Shown in pieces: positions 47,071 through 54,608 of a stretch of 64,000 nucleotides of DNA; position 1 is the first letter of the stretch; every line of letters starts with the position of its first letter. The DNA is taken from positions 1,179,501 to 1,243,500 of the forward strand of contig NZ_AP027270.1 of the NCBI RefSeq assembly GCF_036322705.1. The letters are read 5' to 3'. Source of the DNA: Maricaulis maris. GTDB lineage: Bacteria > Pseudomonadota > Alphaproteobacteria > Caulobacterales > Maricaulaceae. The notes beneath the pieces are model-generated. The model did no database searches, had not been told where the DNA came from, and was given only the letters and a program-made list of their open reading frames with translations. Position numbers and translations under genes: made by a program.

Positions 47071-48543
47071 ATGACACTGACCTCAATCGCCCGTGTCGGC
47101 CTGTTGGCCGGCAGCGTTTTTCTCTCGGTCCCGTGCGGGGTCGGCCTCGCACAGCGCGCCGGAGAAGAGCCCATCATCTTTACCGCCCAGAACGGTGAGA
47201 CCGCCGATGCCTTCCGCGGTCAGTTCCTGGTACCCGAGAACCGCGCCGACCCGGACAGCCGGATGATCACCATCAGCTATGTCCGCTTTGCCGCGACCGG
47301 CCCACAGGCCGGGCCGCCAATCATCTATCTTGCCGGCGGGCCGGGCGGGTCCGGGTCCGGTACGGCGCAGGGACGCCGCTTCCCGCTCTTCATGGCGATG
47401 CGCGAGCACGGCGACGTCATTGCCTTCGATCAGCGCGGGACAGGCTCATCTGAGCGACCGCCGACCTGCGTCAGCAGCCAGGTGCCCGATCCAGCCCGGC
47501 CGACAAGCGATCTCGACGTCACCGCCAGCTATCGGGCGGCCCTGGATGAGTGTGTCGGCTTCTGGCAGGCCGAGGGAGTGGATCTGTTGGGCTATACAAC
47601 GCGACAGAGCGTCGCCGACCTGTCAGACCTGCGGACGCATCTGGGAGCGGACAGCGTGGTGTTGTGGGGCATCTCCTATGGCAGTCATCTTGCGCTGGCC
47701 GCCCTCAATGAGCGACCTGACGAGATCGACCGGGTAATCATTGCCAGCGCCGAGGGACTGGATCAGACCGTCAAACTGCCGGCCCGGACGGACGCCTACA
47801 TCGGCCGCCTGCAGGCGGCGGTGAATACTCAGCCCGAAGCACAGGCCCTCTATCCCGACATTGCCGGTCTGATGCGTCGGGTCCACGCCCGCCTCGAGGT
47901 CGAGCCGGTCTTGCTGGATGTTCCATCCAGCGATGGCAGCAGCCAGCCGCTCCTGCTTCAGCGTCCCCACCTGCAGCAGCTTTCATCGGCGCTGATTGCC
48001 GATCCGTCCAGCGCCGCCATGCTGCTCGACCTCTATGGTCGGCTGGATCAGGGCGATCCGTCGCTGGTTATCGCGCTGCTGAGCTATTTCGGTGGCGTCG
48101 GCGAGCCGGTCTCGCTGCGCGCCATGCCCACGGCCATGGACATGGCATCCGGCATCAGCGCCGAGCGGCGCGCCCTGTTCGACAGCCAGGCGCCGGACGG
48201 CCTGATAGGGCGCTATCTCAACTTCCCCATGCCACAGCTTGACAATGCTCTGCCCGGACTGGACCTCGGGCCCGACTTCCGGCGCGGCCCGGTCGGCGAC
48301 ACGCCGCTTCTCCTGCTGACCGGTACCCTGGACGGGCGAACCTATCCCGAGGGTCAGAGCGAGGCTGTCGCTGGCCTGACCGGCGTCACCCAGGTCATGG
48401 TCCGCAATGCCGGACATAATCTGTTCATGACGTCGCCGGAGGTCGCCGAGGTGATGGCCGACTTCATGCGCGGTGATCCGGTGCGTACCCGCGAGATCGT
48501 CGTGCCGCTGCCGGACTTCACCCATCATCCGATGCAGCGCTGA
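47071..48543 (+). CDS. Secreted alpha/beta hydrolase (proline iminopeptidase-like)
   Basis: The 490-residue precursor has a signal peptide to about residue 28. The oxyanion region is YLAGGPGGSG, the nucleophile elbow is WGISYGSH, D lies in LTGTLDGRTYP and the catalytic His is in RNAGHNLFM. The pattern fits tripeptidyl-aminopeptidase or proline-iminopeptidase-like hydrolases. GGAG precedes ATG 47071; the in-frame extension to 46987 would destroy the signal peptide. Confidence 0.88.
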   Translation: MTLTSIARVGLLAGSVFLSVPCGVGLAQRAGEEPIIFTAQNGETADAFRGQFLVPENRADPDSRMITISYVRFAATGPQAGPPIIYLAGGPGGSGSGTAQGRRFPLFMAMREHGDVIAFDQRGTGSSERPPTCVSSQVPDPARPTSDLDVTASYRAALDECVGFWQAEGVDLLGYTTRQSVADLSDLRTHLGADSVVLWGISYGSHLALAALNERPDEIDRVIIASAEGLDQTVKLPARTDAYIGRLQAAVNTQPEAQALYPDIAGLMRRVHARLEVEPVLLDVPSSDGSSQPLLLQRPHLQQLSSALIADPSSAAMLLDLYGRLDQGDPSLVIALLSYFGGVGEPVSLRAMPTAMDMASGISAERRALFDSQAPDGLIGRYLNFPMPQLDNALPGLDLGPDFRRGPVGDTPLLLLTGTLDGRTYPEGQSEAVAGLTGVTQVMVRNAGHNLFMTSPEVAEVMADFMRGDPVRTREIVVPLPDFTHHPMQR

Positions 48544-48564
48544 TCCGGCGACGGGACGGATTGA

Positions 48565-48590
48565 GCAAGTGCGGGACCGCCTGCACTTGC
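48565..48590. repeat. Inverted repeat GCAAGTGC-N10-GCACTTGC
   Basis: Perfect eight-base arms lie 22 bases after the hydrolase stop and 48 bases before the AraC-type gene. No T-run follows, so an operator is more likely than a terminator. Confidence 0.5.
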
Positions 48591-48603
48591 CGTCCGGGCT
48601 AGA

Positions 48604-48647
48604 CCGGCATCATGGTTGTCAACGAGGGAGAGAGACCATGATGCCGG
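48604..48647 (+). promoter_or_regulatory. 12-bp inverted repeat enclosing the ribosome site and start codon of the AraC-type gene
   Basis: CCGGCATCATGG (48604-48615) and CCATGATGCCGG (48636-48647) are perfect complements, separated by 20 bases that contain GAGGGAGAGA. The right arm includes the ATG at 48638. In RNA this would put the start codon in a long stem with the Shine-Dalgarno in the loop. Confidence 0.7.
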
Positions 48648-49510
48648 AGAGCCGCGCGCGCCATGCCGAACGGATAGACCGCGTTCTTGCCCATATCGAG
48701 TGCGCCGATGAAGAAAGCGATCTGACGCTTGAACGCCTGTGTGCGGTGGCGGCCATGTCGCCCTACCACTTCCACCGCATCTTCCGCCTGATGACCGGCG
48801 AGACGCTTGCCGAGACCGTCCGGCGCGTGCGTCTCGCGCGCAGCCTGCCGGACCTGGCAGACAAGACCATCCCCATAACGGTCGCCGCCGGGACGTCCGG
48901 CTACGCGACCAGCCAGACCTATGGCCGCGCCCTGCGCGCAACGACCGGCGGCACGGCAAGCGATATCCGCGCCGGCAAGCCCGGCCTCATTGACGCCTTG
49001 CTGAGTCCCGCTGCGCTCGACCCCGCCGGCCTGTCGGCGTCGCCGCTTTCGATCGAGATTGTCTCCACCGCGCCGCTGCGCCTGTTGGCGATCCGCAATA
49101 TCGGTGCCTATAGTGAACTCAACACCGTCTATGAGCGCCTTTTCGACAGTGTGTTCAGCCAGCATCCGATGGACGCCCTCGTAGGCATTTACGGGATCTG
49201 GCACGAGGATCCGCGCTTTGCCGATCCGGCCGGACTTCACTTTGATTGTGCGATCAGCGTCGGTGATCTGCCAGCTGTTGACGGCGTGGAGGTGATCGCC
49301 ATCCCGGCAGGCCGCCATGCCCGGCTGCGTCATGTCGGAGACTATGACAGCCTGCATGTCTCCATCGATCGCCTCTATGCGGCAGCGATCGAACAAGGGG
49401 CCGGCGAGCTGGCCGACCGACCGCTTCGCGTCCACTATATCGATGACCCGGAAACTTGCCCTCCCGCGCAATGGCGTTCGGATATCTACCTGCCCTTGAC
49501 GCCGGGCTGA
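48638..49510 (+). CDS. AraC family regulator with GyrI-like effector domain
   Basis: The 290-residue protein has two helix-turn-helix units in the first 110 residues (LERLCAVAAMSPYHFHRIFR; VAAGTSGYATSQTYGRALR) and a GyrI/SOUL-like small-molecule domain from about residue 135. This is the Rob/SoxS-like layout seen in multidrug-responsive regulators. GAGGGAGAGA precedes ATG 48638, which is embedded in an inverted repeat. Targets are unknown; the sigma modules begin 128 bases downstream. Confidence 0.92.
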   Translation: MMPESRARHAERIDRVLAHIECADEESDLTLERLCAVAAMSPYHFHRIFRLMTGETLAETVRRVRLARSLPDLADKTIPITVAAGTSGYATSQTYGRALRATTGGTASDIRAGKPGLIDALLSPAALDPAGLSASPLSIEIVSTAPLRLLAIRNIGAYSELNTVYERLFDSVFSQHPMDALVGIYGIWHEDPRFADPAGLHFDCAISVGDLPAVDGVEVIAIPAGRHARLRHVGDYDSLHVSIDRLYAAAIEQGAGELADRPLRVHYIDDPETCPPAQWRSDIYLPLTPG

Positions 49511-49547
49511 TGTCTGACATCGCCCGTGAAATAAATTGCATCGGTGC

Positions 49548-49556
49548 GCATCCAAA
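49548..49556 (+). promoter_or_regulatory. GCATCCAAA, shared upstream element of the two sigma modules (copy 1)
   Basis: This 9-mer, in the context GCATCCAAACCGG, is 82 bases before the first module and recurs as GCATCCAAATCCG 63 bases before the second. A shared promoter element for autoregulated ECF sigma factors is possible, but spacing to a -10 does not match between copies. Confidence 0.3.
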
Positions 49557-49637
49557 CCGGGTCGCGGCGGCGACACAGGAGCGAAGGCCTGATGAGATGA
49601 GGGCCGATCCGGGATTGTTGGACAGGAGATCGATGCG

Positions 49638-50051
49638 ATGACCGAGATTTTTCAGGGCTATTGGTGGCTGCTCTTCCCGCTGGGCTTCTTCATAGCCGCA
49701 GGCTGGGGCAGTTTCATGCGTTACAAGCGGACTCAGGCCAAAATTGATCTGCTCAAGGCCTATGCCGCCTCCGGCAAGGAGCCACCCGCAGACCTGATTG
49801 CCAGTCTCGATGGCGATCAGGATGATGATCACGAGCATGATGGCGGCCGCGGCCATCGCAGCGGTGGTGGCCAGGTCTTTCTGGTCTTCCTGTTTGCCGG
49901 CTTGTCGGCCGTCTTTGCCTATGCCGGCTGGTCAGGAATGCTCGGAGAGGATCAGCAATCGCTCTACTTCGTGGCCATGATACTGGGGGTGTTGAGCCTG
50001 GCCTTCCTGGCCTCCGGTATCGGCAGCCTGTTCAACCGCCGCGACCGGTGA
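49638..50051 (+). CDS. Small membrane protein, first gene of sigma module 1
   Basis: The 137-residue protein has one N-terminal helix (YWWLLFPLGFFIAAGWGSF), a cytoplasmic linker with KIDLLKAYAASGKEPPADL, an Asp/His-rich stretch (DQDDDHEHDGGRGHRSGGG) that could bind metal, and two C-terminal helices ending SLFNRRDR. The order of parts matches the 51606 gene of module 2, which I associate with DUF6249-like proteins. Its stop overlaps the sigma gene start. It may be the membrane sensor or regulator of that sigma factor; this is inference. Confidence 0.72.
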   Translation: MTEIFQGYWWLLFPLGFFIAAGWGSFMRYKRTQAKIDLLKAYAASGKEPPADLIASLDGDQDDDHEHDGGRGHRSGGGQVFLVFLFAGLSAVFAYAGWSGMLGEDQQSLYFVAMILGVLSLAFLASGIGSLFNRRDR

Positions 50052-50590
50052 TGCCGGCGCCGCCAACGGACGCCGCGCTGGTCGCGGCGGCCCGTTCGGG
50101 CGATGACAGGGCCTATGCACGGATCGTCGACCGGTATCAGGGGGCGATCCGCGCCTTCCTGCGCCGCCTCTGCCCGTACGAGTCCGACGCTGACGATCTT
50201 GCCCAGGAGACGTTTCTGGCCGGCTGGACCGAGCTTCGCGGCCTGCGCGAGCCTGAGCGTCTAAAATCCTGGTTGTTCGCGATCGCCTGGCGCAAGGCGA
50301 AGGGGCAAGCCCGAACCATGGCCCGTACCCGTCAGCGCGACCATGACTGGCAGGCGATGCGTCCGGACAGTACCGACCCGCAGCCCGACCGGGCGCTGGC
50401 CCTGCAGCAGGCCCTGGCCCAGCTGGTGCCGGAGCAGCGGGCCGCTGTCTCGCTCTGCCTCGGCGAGGGCTGGAGCCATGGGGATGTGGCAAGTGTCTTG
50501 GCCTTGCCGCTGGGGACTGTAAAATCACACGTCTTGCGGGGCCGAGCGCGCCTCGCGCAAATCCTGGGAGTGGGTGATGGACAGGACTGA
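50051..50590 (+). CDS. ECF-type RNA polymerase sigma factor (module 1)
   Basis: The 179-residue protein has region 2 (AYARIVDRYQGAIRAF; DADDLAQETFLAGW) and region 4 (LPLGTVKSHVLRGRARL), with no region 3, so it is an ECF sigma factor. It starts in TGATG with the upstream membrane gene (GTG 50048 is an alternative) and overlaps the next gene by 14 bases. The three genes are therefore translationally coupled. Target promoters are unknown. Confidence 0.9.
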   Translation: MPAPPTDAALVAAARSGDDRAYARIVDRYQGAIRAFLRRLCPYESDADDLAQETFLAGWTELRGLREPERLKSWLFAIAWRKAKGQARTMARTRQRDHDWQAMRPDSTDPQPDRALALQQALAQLVPEQRAAVSLCLGEGWSHGDVASVLALPLGTVKSHVLRGRARLAQILGVGDGQD

Positions 50591-50888
50591 TCCGCTTGCT
50601 GACTTCTTCGTAGCCGAGGCGGCTCCGTCGGTCGACCGCGCCTTTCGCGTCGGCGTGATGGAGAAGATTGCCCGACGTCGCCTGCGTATCGAATTGGTGC
50701 TGCGCCTGTGTGCCGGCCTTCTTCTCGTTATTGGGCTGGCCCTGATGGCACCGGCGGTTCAGGGTGTTGCCGAATTGCTGGGCCGGGACCTGGCGACGGT
50801 CTTGCCGGTTGTGGCGGTCGGGATCGGCACCGCCTCTCTAGGTCATGCCTGGCTGACCCGTCCGATTGCGCTGCCACGCCTGTTCTGA
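50577..50888 (+). CDS. Small membrane protein, possible anti-sigma factor (module 1)
   Basis: The 103-residue protein has an N-terminal cytoplasmic stretch of about 40 residues (FFVAEAAPSVDRAFRVGVME) and two helices. It overlaps the sigma gene by 14 bases. The same plan, with the similar FAEAAEP start, occurs in the last gene of module 2. Small membrane proteins encoded directly after an ECF sigma factor are often anti-sigma factors, but no zinc or ASD motif is visible. Confidence 0.68.
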   Translation: MDRTDPLADFFVAEAAPSVDRAFRVGVMEKIARRRLRIELVLRLCAGLLLVIGLALMAPAVQGVAELLGRDLATVLPVVAVGIGTASLGHAWLTRPIALPRLF

Positions 50889-50971
50889 GGCCAGGGCCGA
50901 CGCCGCCCTGTTTTCATCAGCCATGGGTCCATGAATCGTCTATAGTCGATCACAAGGTCGGGGAGGCTTTC

Positions 50972-51529
50972 ATGATCCTGCTAAGTGTCGGACTGGTCCT
51001 GTTTCTGGGGGTGCACGCCCTGCGTCTTGTGCCGGGGCTGCGCGATCGGCTCCAGACAGCCTTGGGCGAGACGCCCTACAAGCTGGCCTATACCGCGGTC
51101 TCGCTGATCGGTTTCGCGCTGATCATCTGGGGCAAGATCCTCGCCCATCCGACGCCGCAGGTCTGGGCTGCTCCCGAGTGGGGGCGGACACTGGCGCTGT
51201 TCGCGGTTCCGCTGGGGATCATCCTGATCACGTCGGCTTACGCGCCCGGTCATATACGGCGCTGGGTCCGCCATCCGATGCTGGCCGGCGTGGTGGTCTG
51301 GTCCGGGGCCCATCTGCTGGCCAACGGCGAAGCCTCCGCCGTACTCCTGTTCGGCAGTTTCTTCGTCTGGTCGCTGGCCACATTCATTGCCGCTTGCCTG
51401 CGCGAGACTCCGCCGCCGATCGTCAAGGGCTGGGGCGGGGACCTGACGGCCATTGTCCTTGGCCTCATTGTAGCGCTCATCATATTGAAATATCATATGT
51501 ATTTTTTCGGTGTCGCTGTGATCGGATAA
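50972..51529 (+). CDS. NnrU family membrane protein
   Basis: The 185-residue, about five-helix protein matches NnrU: LFLGVHALRLVPGLRDRL, YTAVSLIGFALIIWG and VRHPMLAGVVVWSGAHLLANG. NnrU is linked to nitrite/nitric oxide reduction in some rhizobia but is widespread in non-denitrifiers, and no denitrification gene is here. CGGGGAGG precedes ATG 50972. It separates the two sigma modules. Confidence 0.88.
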   Translation: MILLSVGLVLFLGVHALRLVPGLRDRLQTALGETPYKLAYTAVSLIGFALIIWGKILAHPTPQVWAAPEWGRTLALFAVPLGIILITSAYAPGHIRRWVRHPMLAGVVVWSGAHLLANGEASAVLLFGSFFVWSLATFIAACLRETPPPIVKGWGGDLTAIVLGLIVALIILKYHMYFFGVAVIG

Positions 51530-51534
51530 TGTCT

Positions 51535-51543
51535 GCATCCAAA
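51535..51543 (+). promoter_or_regulatory. GCATCCAAA, shared upstream element of the two sigma modules (copy 2)
   Basis: This is the second copy of the 9-mer described at 49548, in the context GCATCCAAATCCG, 63 bases before the module 2 membrane gene and just after nnrU. Confidence 0.3.
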
Positions 51544-51605
51544 TCCGATCGACAATGCATCTTATCGACAAAGGCCGCATGGTGCGGCTCGAAACGGAGG
51601 TTGAT

Positions 51606-51989
51606 ATGGAAGCGGGCATTCTCGTTCCGATTAGTTTGTTCCTGATGGTGCTGGGCATCGTCTGGATCTCGGTGAACGCGTCGATGCAGAAGCGCAAGGC
51701 GACACTCAGAGTGGTCGAAGAAGCGATCCGCGCCGGTCAGACCATGACGCCGGACACGATCCAGGCGCTTGGCATGCCGAACAAGAACCACAATGCGGAC
51801 CTCAAATCAGGTCTTGTGCTGCTTGCGGTCGCCGCGGCCTTTGTCGTCCTGGGCCTGATGCTCGGCTCGATGGACGCTGACGGGGAAATCACCCGGATCA
51901 TGACGGCCGTTGCCAGCTTCCCGGGCTTTATCGGCCTGGTGCTCGTTGGCTTTGGTCTGATGGGCCGCAAAAAAGACGCGGACGCGTAG
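51606..51989 (+). CDS. DUF6249-like membrane protein, first gene of sigma module 2
   Basis: The 127-residue protein has an N-terminal helix (ILVPISLFLMVLGIVWISV), a cytoplasmic linker (KATLRVVEEAIRAGQTMTPDTIQAL) and two C-terminal helices ending GRKKDADA. The same order is seen in the 49638 gene. ACGGAGG precedes ATG 51606, and the sigma gene follows 13 bases after its stop. A regulatory link to that sigma factor is inferred from position and duplication. Confidence 0.75.
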   Translation: MEAGILVPISLFLMVLGIVWISVNASMQKRKATLRVVEEAIRAGQTMTPDTIQALGMPNKNHNADLKSGLVLLAVAAAFVVLGLMLGSMDADGEITRIMTAVASFPGFIGLVLVGFGLMGRKKDADA

Positions 51990-52002
51990 TCGGAGCGAAC
52001 CG

Positions 52003-52545
52003 ATGAAGGCGTCGGACGAAGAACTCACAGCCCTGGTGGTCGCCACGAAAAACCCGGCGGCCTTCGGGGAACTGGTCCGGCGCCATCAGGGCCTGGTGCG
52101 CGGCATGCTCCACCGGATGTGCCGCAACCACGCCCTGGCCGACGATCTCGCCCAGGATGCCTTTATCAAGGCCTATGAGAAGATCGGCAGTTTCAAGGGT
52201 ACTGGGACATTCAAGTCCTGGCTGTGCTCGATCGCCTACACGCAATTCCTGATGTCGGCGCGCAAGCGCAAGGCGGCGGACCGGGTCCTGGAGAAATACC
52301 AGTCCGGGATGGAAGACAGCGAAGCGCCGCGTGACATGGGCAATGTGGTTGATCTCGACCGCGGGCTCGCCACATTGAAAGATGAAGAGCGGATCGCGGT
52401 CGTGTTATGTTATTCCTGCGGGATGTCGCATTCGGAAGCCGCTGAGGCGACCGGCATGCCGCTCGGCACGGTCAAGTCCCACGTCAATCGCGGGCGGGCC
52501 AAGTTACAGGCGTTCTTTATAGGCGCGGAGGTGATGGCGTCATGA
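52003..52545 (+). CDS. ECF-type RNA polymerase sigma factor (module 2)
   Basis: The 180-residue protein has region 2 (AFGELVRRHQGLVRGML; ALADDLAQDAFIKAY) and region 4 (ATGMPLGTVKSHVNRGRAKL). It is only moderately similar to the module 1 sigma factor, so the pair is not a recent copy. It ends in an ATGA overlap with the next gene. Target promoters are unknown. Confidence 0.92.
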   Translation: MKASDEELTALVVATKNPAAFGELVRRHQGLVRGMLHRMCRNHALADDLAQDAFIKAYEKIGSFKGTGTFKSWLCSIAYTQFLMSARKRKAADRVLEKYQSGMEDSEAPRDMGNVVDLDRGLATLKDEERIAVVLCYSCGMSHSEAAEATGMPLGTVKSHVNRGRAKLQAFFIGAEVMAS

Positions 52546-52883
52546 CGATGAATGATGCATTCGATGCCCGGCTCAAGGCCGCCTTCGCCGAGGCCGCCGA
52601 GCCGCTGGCCACAGAGACCGAGGCCGATGCCTTCTCGAATCGTGTGGTTCGGCAATTGTCCAATCCGGATCGCAAGCGCATTCTCATCCTTGGGGGTGCA
52701 GGGTCGACCGGCTCTGCGATCGCCGGCACCCAGCTGGAATCGATTCTCGGACAGATCCACATTCCGACGGATGGCCTGTTGGCCAATGTCGGCTTTCTGG
52801 TCAGTCCGGAAGTGATGGCCGCGGCTGCAATGGCCGTCGCCGTCGGCATGGTGGCGATGGTGCTGCCGCGTCGCATCGCCTGA
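52542..52883 (+). CDS. Small membrane protein, possible anti-sigma factor (module 2)
   Basis: The 113-residue protein has an acidic cytoplasmic N terminus (AAFAEAAEPLATETEADAF; NRVVRQLSNPDRKR) and two helices or near-helices at about 46-68 and 85-108. It begins inside the sigma factor stop codon. No known anti-sigma motif is visible; the call rests on coupling and on the parallel gene of module 1. Confidence 0.65.
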   Translation: MTMNDAFDARLKAAFAEAAEPLATETEADAFSNRVVRQLSNPDRKRILILGGAGSTGSAIAGTQLESILGQIHIPTDGLLANVGFLVSPEVMAAAAMAVAVGMVAMVLPRRIA

Positions 52884-52905
52884 GGCTTTTGCAGTGCAGC
52901 ATGCT

Positions 52906-52916
52906 GCGCTAGGGTC
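52906..52916 (+). promoter_or_regulatory. GCGCTAGGGTC, possible -10 of panB
   Basis: The 11-mer lies 30-40 bases before the panB ATG and recurs identically before the yfgM-like gene. GCTAG resembles the start of the Caulobacter housekeeping -10 (GCTANAWC). No convincing -35 is visible. Confidence 0.35.
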
Positions 52917-52945
52917 CGCCTCCTGTCGACGCAAAGGCCCTGCCC

Positions 52946-53773
52946 ATGTCTGCCCAAACCCGGACCCGCCGCATCACTGCGCCGGAAATTCGTGCCCGCA
53001 AGGGTGGTGAACCGCTGGTCTGCCTGACGGCCTATGACGCCCCGATGGCGCGTATCCTCGACCCGCATTGTGACCTGCTGCTTGTGGGCGACAGTGTCGG
53101 CATGGTCGTTCACGGGCTGGACAGCACGATCGGCGTCACGCTGGACATGATGATCCTGCACGGGCAGGCCGTCATGCGGGGGGCGAAAACGGCCCTGGTC
53201 GCCGTCGACATGCCGTTCGGCAGCTATGAGCAGTCGCCCGAACAGGCCTTCGCCAACGCCGCGCGCGTGATGGCTGAGACGGGCTGCCAGGCGATCAAGA
53301 TCGAGAGCGGGACCTATGCCGCTGACACCATCCGCTTCATGGCGGCGCGCTCCATCCCGGTCATTGGCCATATCGGCTTGCGTCCCCAGGCGGCCCTGGC
53401 CGATGGCGGCTTCAAGGCGAAGGGGCGGACCGAGGCGGAACGCCAGCGCGTGATCGATGAGGCGGTCGCCACAGCGGATGCCGGGGCCTTCGCCATTGTC
53501 ATCGAGGGTGTCGCCGAGGACCTGGCCCGCGAGATCACCGAGGCGGTCGCCGTGCCGACGATCGGTATCGGTGCCTCGGCGGCTTGCGACGGCCAGATCC
53601 TGGTCACCCAGGATATGCTGGGCGTGTTCGACTGGACCCCGAAATTCGTCAAACGCTACGACAATATGGCAGAGCGGACCGATGCGGCTGTGGCGCAATA
53701 TGCCAGTGATGTCCGCGATCGCTCCTTTCCCTCCGAGCGCGAAGTCTACACGATGAAGCGATCCGACCGCTGA
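52946..53773 (+). CDS. panB: 3-methyl-2-oxobutanoate hydroxymethyltransferase
   Basis: The 275-residue TIM-barrel enzyme makes ketopantoate for pantothenate and CoA. Family motifs are [26 protein letters not shown] (Mg ligand region), IKIESG and [10 protein letters not shown]. Length and ends are typical. It appears monocistronic. Confidence 0.96.
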   Translation: MSAQTRTRRITAPEIRARKGGEPLVCLTAYDAPMARILDPHCDLLLVGDSVGMVVHGLDSTIGVTLDMMILHGQAVMRGAKTALVAVDMPFGSYEQSPEQAFANAARVMAETGCQAIKIESGTYAADTIRFMAARSIPVIGHIGLRPQAALADGGFKAKGRTEAERQRVIDEAVATADAGAFAIVIEGVAEDLAREITEAVAVPTIGIGASAACDGQILVTQDMLGVFDWTPKFVKRYDNMAERTDAAVAQYASDVRDRSFPSEREVYTMKRSDR

Positions 53774-53798
53774 CCTCTGTTGCCGCACGGGGGTAGTG

Positions 53799-53809
53799 GC
53801 GCTAGGGTC
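53799..53809 (+). promoter_or_regulatory. GCGCTAGGGTC, possible -10 of the yfgM-bamB-der operon
   Basis: It is identical to the 11-mer before panB and lies 38-48 bases before the GTG start of the yfgM-like gene. TTGCCG at 53780-53785 could be a -35 at 15-16 bases spacing. Confidence 0.4.
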
Positions 53810-53846
53810 GGCCGCACATTGATTGAAATTACGGAGCCGCCTCCAC

Positions 53847-54608
53847 GTGGTCGATATTTTTGAAGAAGTCGACGAAGAACTTCGCCGGGACAAGTATCAG
53901 GATCTGCTGCGTAAATGGGGCCCGTGGGCGCTAGGCGCGGCCTTGGCCATCATTGCCGGATCGGTTGCATGGCAGGGCTTCGACGCCTGGCAGACGGGGA
54001 GTCGCGAGACGGCCTCCGACGCCTTCGTTGCCGCGATGAACAATTACGAAGCCGGTGAGCTCGGTCTGGCTGCGGCCGGACTTGAGACGCTCGCCGGTGA
54101 GGGCACGCCGGGCTATGTTTCGCTGGCGCTGATCCAGCGCGGCAATGTCGCGCTTGATGAGGGTGATACCGCCGCAGCCGCAGGCTTCTTCGAGCAGGCA
54201 GCGGCACAGGCGACAGACCCGCTGCTCAAGGACATGGCCGAGATCCGCGCGGTCTGGGCCTCCTGGGACGAACTGTCCTTCTCCGATATCGATTTGCGTC
54301 TCAGCCGCATGGTGAACGGAGACGCGCCCTATCGTCATATCGCGCGCGAAACGATCGCCGCCGCCGCTCTGCGGGCCGACGAGCTGGAGCGCGCGCGGAC
54401 CCAGTATCAGTTCCTCGCCTTTGCCAGCGACGCGCCGAGCGGTGTCCAGCGCCGGGCCCAGGAGGCGCTTGCGCTCATTGGCCAGCGCCTGGCGCTCGCG
54501 CCGGAAGCCGTGGCTCCCGAGGCCAGCCTGCCGGACGCAAGTGCCGATGAGACCGCCGCGACCGAGACCGAAGAAACCACTGAAGCCGGGGATGCAGGCA
54601 ATGATTGA
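53847..54608 (+). CDS. YfgM-like tetratricopeptide membrane protein
   Basis: The 253-residue protein has a cytoplasmic start (VDIFEEVDEELRRDKYQDLL), one helix (ALGAALAIIAGSVAW) and a periplasmic TPR-like domain (GYVSLALIQRGNVALDEGDTAAAAGFF), plus an acidic Ala/Thr tail. YfgM associates with SecYEG and periplasmic chaperones in E. coli. I chose GTG 53847, which has GGAG at 53833; the TTG at 53823 lacks a site. It overlaps bamB by eight bases. Confidence 0.85.
   Translation: MVDIFEEVDEELRRDKYQDLLRKWGPWALGAALAIIAGSVAWQGFDAWQTGSRETASDAFVAAMNNYEAGELGLAAAGLETLAGEGTPGYVSLALIQRGNVALDEGDTAAAAGFFEQAAAQATDPLLKDMAEIRAVWASWDELSFSDIDLRLSRMVNGDAPYRHIARETIAAAALRADELERARTQYQFLAFASDAPSGVQRRAQEALALIGQRLALAPEAVAPEASLPDASADETAATETEETTEAGDAGND

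Noticed and set aside
52896-52907. GCAGCATGCTGC palindrome before panB
   Set aside because: It is perfect but only 12 bp, overlaps the likely promoter element, and has no second copy; too weak to call an operator.
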